64,000 nt of DNA from Gerris lacustris (taxonomy: Eukaryota > Arthropoda > Insecta > Hemiptera > Gerridae), in contig OX578276.1 of assembly GCA_951217055.1 (NCBI GenBank), forward strand, positions 155,195,482 to 155,259,481. The letters are read 5' to 3'. A program made the position numbers and the translations under genes. The notes under the pieces are model-generated. The model was not told the origin of the DNA. It did not search any database and saw only the letters and a program-made list of their open reading frames with translations. Of this stretch, positions 1-12,131 are shown in pieces. The first letter of the stretch is position 1, and every line of letters begins with the position of its first letter.

Positions 1-527
1 CATTGCTCTCTCCTCCGGCAGGTGTGGTCTCTTCTTTTGTGGATTCTGTAGTGGTGCTGGAAGATGAAGTCGTCGTGGTAGATTCAGTTGTCGAGGGTTC
101 TTCGGGTTTGGGTGTTTCAGGTGAAGGTGCTACAGGTCCTGGGGGTCCTGGAGGTCCTGGAGGTCCTGGAGGTCCTGGAGGTGGAGGAGGGATGTAACCC
201 AGTTCAGGTCGGATTACAGGATGTTGAGGTGGAAGAACAGGGAGTACGTCTGCTGGTGGATGGATGGGGACACCTGCGTCAGGTAGAGGTCTGTCCAAGC
301 CGAGAGAATCCGGTGGGTTATACACGGAATAATACCCCTGGATCCTCTGGATGATCCTCTCTAAGAAGGGTGGGAAGGAATAGACAGCTTTGACAGGCAC
401 GAACACACCAGAAGACAACCTGAAGTACAGTCCGGGGATCCTAGGAGCCGTCACTTCGTAAGGTCCTTCGAAATTTAATTCGTTATAACTCGTAGGCTCG
501 GCAAACTCTCCAGGAGAACCGTAGTAC
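1..527 (-). CDS. partial exon of a Pro/Ser/Thr-rich, probably secreted protein
   Basis: The minus strand is open for all 527 bases and runs off the window edge. The acceptor is good: a T-rich stretch ending in GCAG at 531-528, after which one G completes a codon split by the intron. The first part (about residues 1-85) looks globular, with YYGSPGEFAEP near the start, the segment RIPGLYFRLSSGVFVPVKAV and then FPPFLERIIQRIQGYYSVYN. It passes into a proline-rich stretch with a Gly-Pro-Pro run coded by a 9-bp tandem repeat (about 131-185), and then a Thr/Ser-rich tail. GC content is clearly above the surroundings. I do not recognise the family. The composition suggests an extracellular, mucin-like or cuticle/matrix-associated insect protein, which is inference. 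Plus-strand reading frames over the same bases are shadows of the repeat. Confidence 0.72.
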
Positions 528-565
528 CTGCAAACAAATAAATAAATAATGTTTCAAATCAAAAC

Positions 566-742
566 GAAACTAAAAATAGACTGCCAATTGGTGTGGCTTT
601 GTGTGACATAGCTTCCTCGCATCTTATCACGTACTTTTTTATGCTTTTGCAAGCCATTATTGTCTAATTTTTTAATTATTTCCCCCGTTTATTTAATCTG
701 TCAAAATTGATATGATTGTCATGAAATAAAGTATCAATATTA
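566..742 (+). mobile_element. R2 element, first part (split by F1)
   Basis: Begins with GACTGCCAATTGGTGTGGC and contains ACATAGCTTCCTCGCATC, the shared start of repeat family R2. It breaks off at 742 and continues at 2486. Family R2 carries a sub-terminal inverted repeat (ACATAGCTTCC / GGAAGCTATGT), an internal GTCT-type microsatellite and a 3' hairpin around TTACCTTCGGTAA. This resembles non-autonomous Helentron-type elements, but that classification is inference. Confidence 0.6.
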
Positions 743-2485
743 GTCCAGTCGACAGGTATTAAAAATAAGGGTCTACCTTGCAAAAGGTCATAATAGTTAT
801 TTATGCACCTAGGGAATAATGCATGACATTATTTCCCGCGTGACTGTGTTGATTCCTGAGGCAAAGCCGAAGGAATCAAGGCAACTAAATCCCGAGGCGA
901 AGCCGAGGGATTAATGTAAATTAGCTCCCTCGGCTACGCCTCGGGAGATAATTATAACAAGGGAATAATAATGCATTATTCTCGAGGTACATATAAATAA
1001 TCAATAAAGAAAACATTTGTATTTCATTATTAAACGAATTAAATACGAAAATATAACATTATAAATTATTTAAAACAAATAATAATCACTTTTAATAAAG
1101 TAATATAAAAAACAAGTGCAACGGAAACTAAACAAAAGTAAACAAAGCATCGTAGAATGACTCGCAATACAGCTGGGAGTTTTAAAGCAGTGTTGCCAAC
1201 CTGATTTCAATAAATTCACCATATTTGCCATTCATTGTCTACTATTTACAAAATAATTAGGTTGGCGAACGTGGATTATAATCCCGTTTTTACATTATTT
1301 CCCTGTTTTCACATTATTTCCCCGTTTTTAAGAACGGGGATGAAAAGACCAACATTATTACCTATAAACTAGCCCTGAAAAGTTACTTTTCGTCCCTATT
1401 GGAGATAAAAACTTTTTTATTATTTTTTATTTTATGTACCTAGACATGAGTAAAAAACCCAAGTTTTCGACCTCCTAGGTCCTAGACCCTGTGCTAACCC
1501 AGAGGGGGGGCCAAAATACTCGAAATTTTAGTGTTTCTTCTAGCTTTTTCTTTATAACTCTTTACCTATATGTCCCGAAAAAAAGTGATCTTATCTTTCT
1601 TGTAGAGCACTTAATTTGCAACAGTTTTTATATACCAAATTTTTTTCTAAACCCTATACTTTCCGAAATATAGAGCTTCAAAGATGCAATATTTTTTTGA
1701 AAATATCAAAAATAACACCTTTACTGAGGACGAAAGGGGTCTATGTTTGTTATCCCTCCCCCACACACTGATTTTTTAGGTATATCCTACCTATGGAAGT
1801 ACAAATAACCACCACTAACCTCCGCAACTTGGGTTTTCCAGTTATTAAAAAACAAATTGCATCTTTGAAGCTCAATATTTCGGAAAGTATAGGGTTTAGA
1901 AAAAAATGTGAAATATAAAAATTCTTCCCAATTGAGTGCTCTACTCTACAAGAAAGGATAAACAAAAATTCCCGAAAATTTAGTTTATTGTAGGTAGGTG
2001 GCGGTTAGTATTGGTTACTAGTGGTTAGTAGTTGTGGTTAGTGGTGGTTATTTGTACTTCCATAGGTGGAATATACCCAAAATATCTAACTGGGAGGGGT
2101 GGGATAACACAAATAGACCCCTTTCGTCCTCAGAAAAGATGTTATTTTTGGTATTTTCATAAAAAATATTGCATCTTTGAAGCTCTATATTTCAGAAAGT
2201 ATAAGGGGTTAGGAAAAAATGTAGTATTTAAAGACTGTTGCAAATTTAGTGCTCTACACAAGTAAGATACGATCACTTTTTTTTCAGGACATATAGGTAA
2301 AGAGTTATAAAGAAAGAACTAAAAGAAACACTATAATTTCGCGTATTTTGGCCTCCCTCTGGGTTAGCACAGGGTCTAGGAGGTCGAAAACTTGGGTTTT
2401 TAACTAATGTCTAGGTACATACAATAAAAAAAAGAAAAAAGTTTTTATGACCTTTTGCAAGGTAAAATATACTTGTCGACTGGAC
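743..2485. mobile_element. F1: long palindromic DNA element with TA duplication
   Basis: Termini are GTCCAGTCGACAGG and its complement CTTGTCGACTGGAC, with TA on both sides. The arms are nearly complementary for several hundred bases (about 1405-1830 against about 2030-2446), so the whole element can fold back. The left arm is split by an R3 copy (794-1404). No transposase reading frame is present. The TA duplication suggests mobilisation by a Tc1/mariner-type transposase. Short frames inside the arms have no recognised product. Confidence 0.7.
794..1404 (+). mobile_element. R3 element copy 1, nested in F1
   Basis: Starts TAGTTATTTATGCACCTAGG and ends with CCCTATTGGAG. Comparing the F1 left arm with its uninterrupted right arm shows exactly this block as extra sequence. 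Near the 5' end are GC-rich imperfect palindromes of the type CCCGAGGCGAAGCCGAGGG. No coding potential. Other copies are at 8372 and 25359. Confidence 0.7.
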
Positions 2486-2832
2486 TATATAGCAAAAGTT
2501 AAAGAGTGCAGACGGATCAAATAAATCTGGGGCTATCTGCGGGTTACTTTCGATAAACTATAAAAGCTTTAGACAAATCATTATATATGACCATATTATA
2601 TGGGACCAACAATAGGCTAATCATGACCTACTATCCAAATTTCATTAAAATCGGACTTGTAGTTTTTAAGATATGTTGGTTCGCAAAAATAGAGCGACAG
2701 ACCGACACAGAACCAAAAATGTTCCCTGATATTTGAAACGGATTTCTGTCTTGAAGTTTTTGAAATCAGAAACATCAAATATTTTCGTTCTTCAGAATGA
2801 TCACATGGCTTCCGTTACCTTCAGTAATTAAA
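2486..2832 (+). mobile_element. R2 element, second part
   Basis: Resumes family R2 after F1. It contains CTGGGGCTATCTGCGGG, the short GACAGACCGACA stretch and the terminal CATGGCTTCCGTTACCTTC hairpin region. Joined to 566-742 it gives one roughly 520 bp element. Confidence 0.6.
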
Positions 2833-2930
2833 AAAGGAAAATTTCAAGATAAAAAGAACTTTTTATATACTACGTTTTTAAATTTTCTGTTGAATCGTAT
2901 GTAATGTTGATAATATAATTGTTATTGTTA

Positions 2931-2951
2931 TCTATATATATAAAAGTCAAC

Positions 2952-2992
<41 letters not shown>

Positions 2993-4917
2993 TTCTTTAT
3001 ACAAATCTACAGTTTTAGTCCGATCTTGATGAAAATTTGCACACTTGACCTTCAAAGCAAGGAAACAATCAAGGTCTACATGAATTTTCGAAATTTCAAT
3101 TTTGGTACACAGGGGTACGGGGTACAAGTAATAAATACGGGATCAAAATAATGAATACCCTTCGTGATGCATATCGTTGAAAAGCTCTTTAAGGGTACAG
3201 TAATTGTTGTTATGTATAGTTTTGTCATATTTTCATTTAGGAGGGGGGTAAAATAGAAAAATATAGCTATATCTTATTTGTTCTTTATACAAATCTACAG
3301 TTTTAGTCCGATCTCGATGAAAATTTGCACACTTGACCTTCAAAGCAAGGGGAAAATCAAGGTCTACATGAATTTTCGAAATTTCAATTTTAGTACACAG
3401 GGGTACGGGGTACAAGTAATGAATACGGGATCAAAATAATGAATACCCTTCGTGATGCATATCGTTGAAAAGCTCTTTAAGGGTACAGTAATTGTTGTTA
3501 TGTATAGTTTTGTCATATTTTCATTTAGGAGGGGGGTAAAATGGAAAATATAACTATCTATAATATAAGTGGCAATGTCCTGATTGACTGACTGACTGAC
3601 ATAGAATCAACGCACAGCAAAATCTGCTTAACCGAGAGACTTGAAATTTTGAGGATATACTCGGTTCATATCATAGGCATCCACTACGAAAGGATTTTGC
3701 GAAATATTTATTTTTGTACCCACGGGTACGGGGTACTAATGTCAAAGTAATGAATACTTTTAATGATGCATATCGTTGAAAAGCTCTTTAAAAGTACAGT
3801 AATTGTTGTTATGTACAGTTTTGTCATATTTTCATTTAGGAGGGAGTAAAATGGAAAAATGTGTACAACTACATCTTATATAAATGAAGAGTGTCTATGA
3901 GTGTCTTTTATCTTATATAAATGAAGTGTCTATGAGTGTACTGCTTACATGAGATTATAAAGTTAAAATGTTGGTACACAGGAGTACGGGGTACAAATGT
4001 CAAAGTAATTGATAGGTACCCTTTATGATGCATATCGTTGAAAGGCTCTTTAAGAGAAAAGTAATTATAATGTACGTTATAATTGTAATGTACGGTGATA
4101 AAGGATATAAAATGATTTGGTAGCTTTATATGGAGCTGAGAACGGGGCTTCTAAATAGATTTCAAAATACTTATTTCATTTTTCATAAAAAATGTATTTA
4201 ACCAAAATTGCAGAAGAAACTACTGACCATATTTTATGTTTTGTGGAAATTTCTGTAGGAAGAACTGTTAAAGAAATTACTTTTCAATCACTGTCAAAAA
4301 ATATTTAGATTTATTTTTAGATATTAAGGCAATAATTAATAAATCACGCCTTACCGTGCCTAAACCTTTGCTAACTTTATCATGACGACTTCTTTAAAAT
4401 TCTAAAATAAAATCTACGAGTGTATACGTAGTATAATAATTTCTAAATTATATTGATATCTGCCAATAGAGATTTTCTAAAATTTTATCCCTAAGGGGAA
4501 CATAAGGACAGAGTAAGAAAAGAAGGGGAATTGAGCCCAGACCGATCTTCAAAAGTTAGGAAGTTAATACTTGAGAAAGAGCTCTTATTTTGGATGTAAG
4601 CATGTATATTAATAAAAGATAATTCCAATTTCAACCAAGGGATGTAAAATGATCCCTTCATCACGGGGAGGGGGGGGGATACAGAAGGAAAATACCACTG
4701 CTTTTCCTTTTTATAATTTAGTCGGAATGAATTACTAATTTGGGATATTAGCAAATTATCTTATCAAAGGGGAGGGGGTACAGAAGAAATAAGGGGGAGG
4801 GATAGAATCTAGATATTCTCGCTTTGTAAAATAATTTAAATGTTTCTTGATGGTAGTTTATAAATCTATTAAATTGAAAATAAAACACCCCGTAGCGAAG
4901 CACGGGTATTCAGCTAG
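2931..4917 (+). mobile_element. non-autonomous Helitron
   Basis: The 5' end is TCTATATATATAAAAG. The 3' end is a GC-rich hairpin, CCCGT-AGCGAAGC-ACGGG, followed by TATTCAGCTAG, and the element sits exactly between A and T. Removing it restores the R1 sequence GTTA|TATAATATAT seen in other copies, which is the Helitron signature. There is no Rep/helicase reading frame, so it depends on a partner. It contains a GT microsatellite (about 2955-2990), two near-identical tandem blocks (about 2990-3270 and 3278-3560) and two diverged ones (about 3590-3860, 3950-4090), which explains the repeated short frames here. Confidence 0.9.
2955..2990. repeat. GT microsatellite
   Basis: Uninterrupted GT dinucleotides near the Helitron 5' end. 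Confidence 0.95.
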
Positions 4918-5464
4918 TATAATATATAATGTTAGTGAAATAAAAATAGTTCCGATTTATTTACTTCACATAAATGGCAACCATCCAGAGAGCTGATCTA
5001 ATCCTTTAAAAGGATAAAACCTATAAAAAGGATCTAAACCTAAAAAAGGATAAATCTTTGTACAACGGATCTCCCCAACACCAAATATAAAGCATGCCAT
5101 CGATATATTTGAAATAATATAATCGATATTTCCTGTTTTGCTGTCATTCAATGTTTATCTATCACAAATTTGAGACCCGTCAAAAAGAAGATTGCGTAAA
5201 TATTGGATATGGCAAAACAAATAAAATAACTTGCGGATTGTTTCCGAACTAACTTTCCCCACAGCAAAATTTGCTGAAAACTAATTAAATTCTGCTGAAG
5301 TTAGTTAGAAATCGATTGCCAGATTTGTACCGGACAAACAAACAAACAAACAAGAATGCAAGCTAATAAAAACGTAGTTAAAATGCTTTCATACGCGAGT
5401 CTGAAACACAGTGAGACATTTTCATGTAACTTTTTGGTAACGCATATTGGTGTCGTTTTCAAAT

Positions 5465-6421
<957 letters not shown>

Positions 6422-7155
6422 TAAACAAGTCAAGTGTGTGCTGGTCAGCACACAGCGAGGGTCCGTATAGGCCACCACACTGTATAGTTGAAGTAGTACC
6501 CTATTGATGGTGTTTTTTAAAATGCTAAAAAGCTTACTTTAAACTAGCTACTTTACTATTTTAGGGTCTGATATTCTCAAAACACATAAACAAACTTCCT
6601 GATAAAGTATTATTTTGCCACTGAACCGGACTACAACCATATAAATACATTGAAAAGACCATAGTCATAAAAAACGTATTTTGTCAATAAAAACTAAAAT
6701 AGTATTTTTTTCGAAATTTCCAAAAATGGGTATCTTTACTTTTGGTCGAAGAATGTTCAGGAATTATTTCAGATTATTTGCACTTCACATAAGCGAGATA
6801 GAGGGGGGGGGGGGGGGGGGGGGGGACACGTTTCACACCCACTTCAAACTTGCCTACGCTCGTTCTATCAAAGTTATTACCAAAGAATTATATATTTTTG
6901 TAATCAGCTCGAGTTACCCTTTCATATGATACCCCTCACAGTGTCGAAAAAAAATAAAATTTAACCCTAATTTTTTTGACCCTAATTTTTTTTAAGTCGC
7001 TATATTTTTAAAATATGTGGGTAGATAAAAAAGACACATACACGCCAAATTTCAAAGTGATCGGACAGAAGGTGTAGCCGTGAGAGCAGGCGACCGGACG
7101 GACGGACAGACACACGCAGGAAAATATAAGGGCCCTTGGTTTTGCCTACGGACCC
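6422..7155 (-). mobile_element. R4 element copy 1
   Basis: Ends are GGGTCCGTAGGCAAAACC (minus 5') and a perfect hairpin GTGTGCTGGTCAGCACAC next to CTTGACTTGTTTA (minus 3'). Short inverted sequences (GGGTCCGTA / TACGGACCC) lie at one end and just inside the hairpin. There is a GTCC/GTCT-type microsatellite and an expanded poly-G (about 6802-6825). This layout fits Helentron-derived non-autonomous elements. A second copy is at 30369-31107. Confidence 0.62.
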
Positions 7156-7227
7156 TAAATAATAATTAGTCAAAATTTTAAATCACTTAGTGTGTCATAT
7201 AATTGGCTCACGTCCTTTTAAGGAGGC

Positions 7228-7486
7228 TGCATTATTTGGCCCTCCTAATTCTAATTTTACGATTTACTTGCAATATTTTTTAAAACTGTTCCTTTTTTAC
7301 AATATAAAAACGATTCCGGTTGTACCATCTCAATATATCCAATAGTTTTTCTTTTAAAAAAAGTGTCACTTTCTAAGAAAAATAAAGGAAGGTTATGGTT
7401 AGTTTAGGTTAAGGTTCGTGGTTTGTACTTTTTGATCTAACCAAACCATAACCTTTTCATAATGTCCCAAAAAAGTGACACTTTAC

Positions 7487-7521
<35 letters not shown>

Positions 7522-7650
7522 GACCTACTGAATTTCTCAAGATGTCACAACTGGAATCGTTTTTAAAATGTAAAAAGAAACAGTTTAAAAAAAATTGTAA
7601 GTAAATAGGACAAATAGAAATTGGTGGGCCAAATAGTGCAGATTATGTTA
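7228..7650. mobile_element. F2 foldback element copy 1
   Basis: Inverted arms of about 90-150 bp: ACGATTCCGGTTGTACC and CAACTGGAATCGTTTTTA are diverged complements, and ACTGTTCC / AAACAGTTT lie further out. The centre holds GGAAGGTTATGGTTAG and its partial inverse, plus a poly-T run. A related copy lies at about 47086-47356. No coding capacity. Confidence 0.5.
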
Positions 7651-7851
7651 ATAATAAGATATATTTTAAGGGGAGCTGAGTGTTTAGTGAACTCACAACT
7701 CCACCCGACACCTAGGTCTAAACTAGAGATGGCCAAACTATTATGAATTCGATTATTCCTAATTGAATTAAATCTAATCATTCGACTATCAAAGTCGATT
7801 GGAATCTTAATTTGATTCGATTAATCGATTAAAATTGAATCCATTTCTCTT

Positions 7852-7856
<5 letters not shown>

Positions 7857-7920
<64 letters not shown>
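7857..7920. repeat. AT microsatellite
   Basis: Pure TA dinucleotides. Just upstream (7735-7850) is a patch rich in ATTCGATTA-like words with no recognised function. Confidence 0.9.
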
Positions 7921-7922
<2 letters not shown>

Positions 7923-8371
7923 TTTTTTAAATCAATTACGAAGTAAAAAATTAAACATTTTAAAAAAATGATTAGATACCAAGGTTGTTTCATAAAACTA
8001 TACTTTTTTAAAAATAATAATAAATAAATTGACCTACTTGTTTTTTGAATTTTATATACTGTGATTTAGTTCACAAACTTTTGATCTGAACTTAACTTAA
8101 TTTTTATTTAAAATATTTACTCTTTGTTAAATTATTTGAAGGCACTCTGCCAACTAACGGCTCCTCTAAGCATTAAGGGGATCCAACTGTTAAAACACGT
8201 TTAATAATATTTTTGTTAAAAAGATTTTTATTTTATCAAACTTTCTATAAAGCCAAGAATGTTTGTTTAAAACAAATATTATGATGTATATATATATTAA
8301 ACATACATATAAATTTAAATTTCGAACTACATATTCAATTTTATTTGCTTATTAATAAAATTGTTCTAAAA
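7921..8371. other. no gene recognised
   Basis: AT-rich, no open frame of interest and no recognised repeat. Confidence 0.5.
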
Positions 8372-9005
8372 TAGTTATTTATGCACCTAGGGAGTAAAGT
8401 AAGCCATTATTCCCTGAGCGAAAAAAGCCGAAGGAACCATGGTCCCTAAATCCCGAGGCGCAGCCGAGGGAATAACTCTAATTAGCTCCCGAGGCGCAGC
8501 CGAGGGAGATAATTATCGCGAGAGGAATAATGGCACTTTACTCACGAGGTACATACAATATTTTATCTCCAGTAGGAATGTAGGAAGAAAATACACATTT
8601 TCGTCCATAGCACAGTTTTTATTTATTATTTTAATAAATAACAATAATTATTAGAACTTTTAATAGCAGATATAAGAGATTCAATATTAAAAACAAATAA
8701 GAATTGGAATTGAACTGAAATAGAAGGTTATTTAGATGCAGGTTATAATGTTGTAAACAAAGATAAACATGGTCAAAAAAGCGCAGTGCCGCCAACCTGA
8801 TTTCAACAACTTCATTACATTAGCCATACATTTTCTACTATTTATAAAATAATTAAGTTGCAATCTTTACTTTTTTGCCCTACTTTACTTTTTCGCCCTA
8901 CTTTTACTTTTTCTCCCTACTTTTTGAGTCAGGGATGAAAAGACCTGTTTTAGTCCCTCTAAACTAATTCAAAATCATAACTTTTTTTCCCTACTGGAGA
9001 TAAAA
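8372..9005 (+). mobile_element. R3 element copy 2
   Basis: Intact copy from TAGTTATTTATGCACC to CTACTGGAGATAAAA. Near the 5' end two arms (about 8387-8420 and 8516-8553) form an inverted repeat around CCCGAGGCGCAGCCGAGGG palindromes. The 3' half carries CCCTACTTTTACTTTTTC repeats. Non-coding. Confidence 0.7.
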
Positions 9006-9734
9006 ATGTTTAATAATAACAGGTGTTTGTTTTCATGGAGTTTGTTACAGTGGAATTTGTTACAATTTACAGATGAGGTCATTTTTGGAACGACGTTCCT
9101 TATGGCAAGTTACCATAAGGAGCGTCTGATAGATATGTCTAATTTTTCTTAACCAAAAATGGTTTTCTATTGAAATGTTTTATGTATTTAATTCCCATTT
9201 GAAAAATTGTTGTGGATTTTTCTCGTTCCACCCAAGCATTTTGGTAGGTACCGTACCTACTACAAGTATTGTAGGTGACGTTTTGTTTTTGCATTTGAAC
9301 TTGAATTTCTCCATGAAATCGATATGGAATCGCAATGTTGATTATACCGTTCGAAAGGGTATAGAATGATGAAGTTTTTGTGAGATTTGACAGCCTCCAA
9401 GAGTTTATTTTTAGGAAAATAGTGAGTGAGCATTTCAAGTATTCCAGAAGTTTAAATTTTTCTAATTTTTGAACGTTTGAACTGTTATTTTGGTGTTTAG
9501 TTATTGGTTTCCAAAAATGAAAGTGCTCTAGTTTTATAGGGAATTTAACTCTAATTTCGAAAATGTGTTCAAAAGTAAAAAAAGATCCAGTTGGAGTGGA
9601 CTAAATTGTATTAGCAAAAAACGTGTTCTTCAAAAAATTCTAGAGATGTTTTTTGTCTAGTTTTATTCTAAAACTCACTAGGCATTAAAAAAAAAGACTA
9701 CGATAAAAGTCAGCCTTTTGGTACGATAGAAACT
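9006..9734. other. no gene recognised
   Basis: Weak open frames on both strands around 9140-9440 have no recognised motif. The local word GGAACGACGTTCC (9088) resembles the terminal palindrome of R5 and may be an old remnant. Confidence 0.4.
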
Positions 9735-9812
9735 CTGCACGTCCTCGGGCCGGATCAAAACATGCCAAGGGCCGGATCTGGCCCGCGGGCCGGGTGTTGC
9801 CCACATGTGGTT
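9735..9812 (-). mobile_element. degraded hAT-type terminus
   Basis: On the minus strand it reads TGGGCAACACCCGGCCCGCG, then GGCCAGATCCGGCCC. This GC-rich GGGCAAC...CCGGCCCGCGGGCC pattern is familiar from ends of some animal hAT elements. Only this end is visible; no partner terminus or duplication was found. Confidence 0.4.
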
Positions 9813-10122
9813 TACACAGTTTATAGTTACTTTGGAATTTAAGAATTTTCAAAATCAAAATTATCTGAACCATTGTTTAACTTTCTTAAAGTTTTTCAGT
9901 ATCCTCAAATTCCAAGTTAAAATAAATGTATTTCTAAACACGTACACTAAATGCCCTAGAATAGATTCAGTTGTCCATATGAAGAGACAATACAGATAAA
10001 ATGCAGACCATTAACATTTTTTAAATCAATTTTTGTACGCTTCAAATTAGTCAATAACTCAGAGTCGTACCTTTGCCCCTATTACAATAATTTTTCGTTT
10101 ATGTATACAAGGTATACATAAA

Positions 10123-10417
<295 letters not shown>

Positions 10418-10424
10418 CATATAC

Positions 10425-11013
10425 ACAATTTGCGAGAGACACCAAGGGATGTGCCACGCAAGCGTGACACATAGGAACTGTTCCAACATCAGACAAAACG
10501 TCATTAAGATGTTGGCTCGGCATTATGCATCGTTGAGTCGGACGCGACGAAACGATGCAGGACATAGCGTAATGCCGAGCCAACATCTAATGACGTTTTG
10601 TCTGATGTTGGAACAGTTCCTTTGTGTCACGCTTGCGTGGCACATCCCTTGGTGTCTCTCGCAAATTGTGTAGCCTATTGCAGTGTGCAAAAACACGGTA
10701 TTACTCTGCTGATGTGTTTTGCCAGCCAAGCAAGAATGGCAGTATGAGAGCACCCTCGTCTCTGATAAGTCCTATATCTGATCTTCTTGATGTAGTATAG
10801 GTCCAGAGTTGGGTGGGCATCGTCGGGCCCCAGATGAGTCGGACGCGACGAAACGATGCAGGACATAGCGTAATGCCGAGCCAACATCTTAATGACGTTT
10901 TGTCTGATGTTGGAACAGTTCCTATGTGTCACGCTTGCGTGGAAAAACCCTTGGTGTCTCTCGCAAATTGTGTAGCCTATTGCAGTGTGCAAAAACACGG
11001 TATTACTCTGCTG
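10425..11013. repeat. GC-richer palindromic repeat cluster
   Basis: Three copies of one block. An inverted pair (about 10425-10540 minus, 10560-10680 plus) is almost perfectly complementary around a short loop, and a third plus copy lies at about 10840-11013. Shared words are TTTTGTCTGATGTTGGAAC, GTGTCACGCTTGCGTGG and TGTCTCTCGCAAATTGTGTA. The last copy ends where a TA/GT microsatellite starts, and the first begins where another TA microsatellite ends. Frames inside are not conserved between copies. Class unknown. Confidence 0.7.
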
Positions 11014-11085
<72 letters not shown>

Positions 11086-11087
11086 TT
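11014..11087. repeat. compound AT / GT / ATGT microsatellite
   Basis: TA repeats pass into GT repeats and then ATGT repeats and a T-run. Confidence 0.95.
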
Positions 11088-11089
11088 TT

Positions 11090-12131
11090 TTTTTACATCA
11101 GTAAGGGTTAGTTACGCCATTAAAGTTATTTACTATGTACAATGCTTAATCATTATATAACTAACGAATAATGTGAAAGTTCGCAAATATTAAATTAAAT
11201 CCTAATTAGAGCTAAATTTGGTCCTAATTTAAAATTCCACAATTGAAATCGTCTGAATAAGAAATTTCAGTTGCACAATAAATACCGACAAAATAAATAA
11301 ATTGATTAAAAAAAAAGAAACAAATTTTGTGTCACATTGACAAACTTGAATGAACCAATATAAATGTAATATTCTCCAAAAAAGAAAAAAAAAAAATGCC
11401 CTAAATCAACTTCGATTACAGTTTGAAGTTTGTAATGTTTTTTCAACTAACAAGCAACATTCCCATTAAATTGCTAAGTTAGTCTAAATTCTATCTTAAT
11501 TAAAAAAAATTCATTACATAACGAAAGCGTGAAGTTGCAATTTCGAGGAGAATTCGATCTGTAATTCACCACACGAACCCTCAAACATTGAACGAGCTGC
11601 TCTCTTCAACGACTTTATACGTGGACTAAGTTCGTTAAGTGTAAAATATAATAAACTAATCGTAGATCCAGATGAAACTAATTATCTAATTACAGAACTA
11701 AATAAATTAAACGACAACACTGATAATTTTTAATCAATTATCTAAATATTGATTTAGTAATCTTTTTACCACTAAATAAATTTAACAACACTGATAATTT
11801 TTAATGAAACATTTAATCCTAGTTACTTATAGTTAACTATTATTACTTGAAACTAAAAACTAACTAGTAACATCGACTCAATGAATCTTTAGCTTTAGAA
11901 ATGTTAAAGGTTGTGAACCCACGAGGTAACATTCATATCATTCAAAATTAAATAACAACAAATTTATCTTCACTATTTACTGTTTCTTTACTAATGCAGG
12001 TTAATTATTAAATATGTAGAGATGTTATCATTTTTCTGTACGACTATACAGATTATATTAAACATTATGACAACACTGATTATATTTAATATAACCTGAA
12101 ACCGTAATAAAAACTTTAGATGTCTACCTAG
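11090..12131. other. no gene recognised
   Basis: AT-rich. A short duplicated phrase, ACAACACTGATAATTTTTAA, occurs twice (about 11716 and 11792). Nothing else could be supported. Confidence 0.4.

Larger units (their letters stand above)
2842..5380 (+). mobile_element. R1 element copy 1, split by a Helitron
   Basis: Starts TTTCAAGATAAAAAGAAC and ends CTAATAAAAACGTAG. Further copies lie at 29329, 37168, 55743, 62924 and 63264. An internal CTACGTTTTTA near the start is complementary to TAAAAACGTAG at the end. A CAAA-type microsatellite precedes the 3' end. The best-bounded copy (37168) suggests a 6-bp duplication, AAATAA. Non-coding; class not assigned. Confidence 0.65.

Noticed and set aside
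3..354. Plus-strand reading frames over the left-edge exon (GPGGPG-type)
   Set aside because: They are antisense shadows of the minus-strand exon and its 9-bp repeat; the minus frame has a proper acceptor and sensible composition.
2870..3415. A peptide starting MYPVPLCTKIEISK seen twice
   Set aside because: Comes from the tandem blocks inside the Helitron, on the strand opposite to any helicase, and is broken in older blocks.
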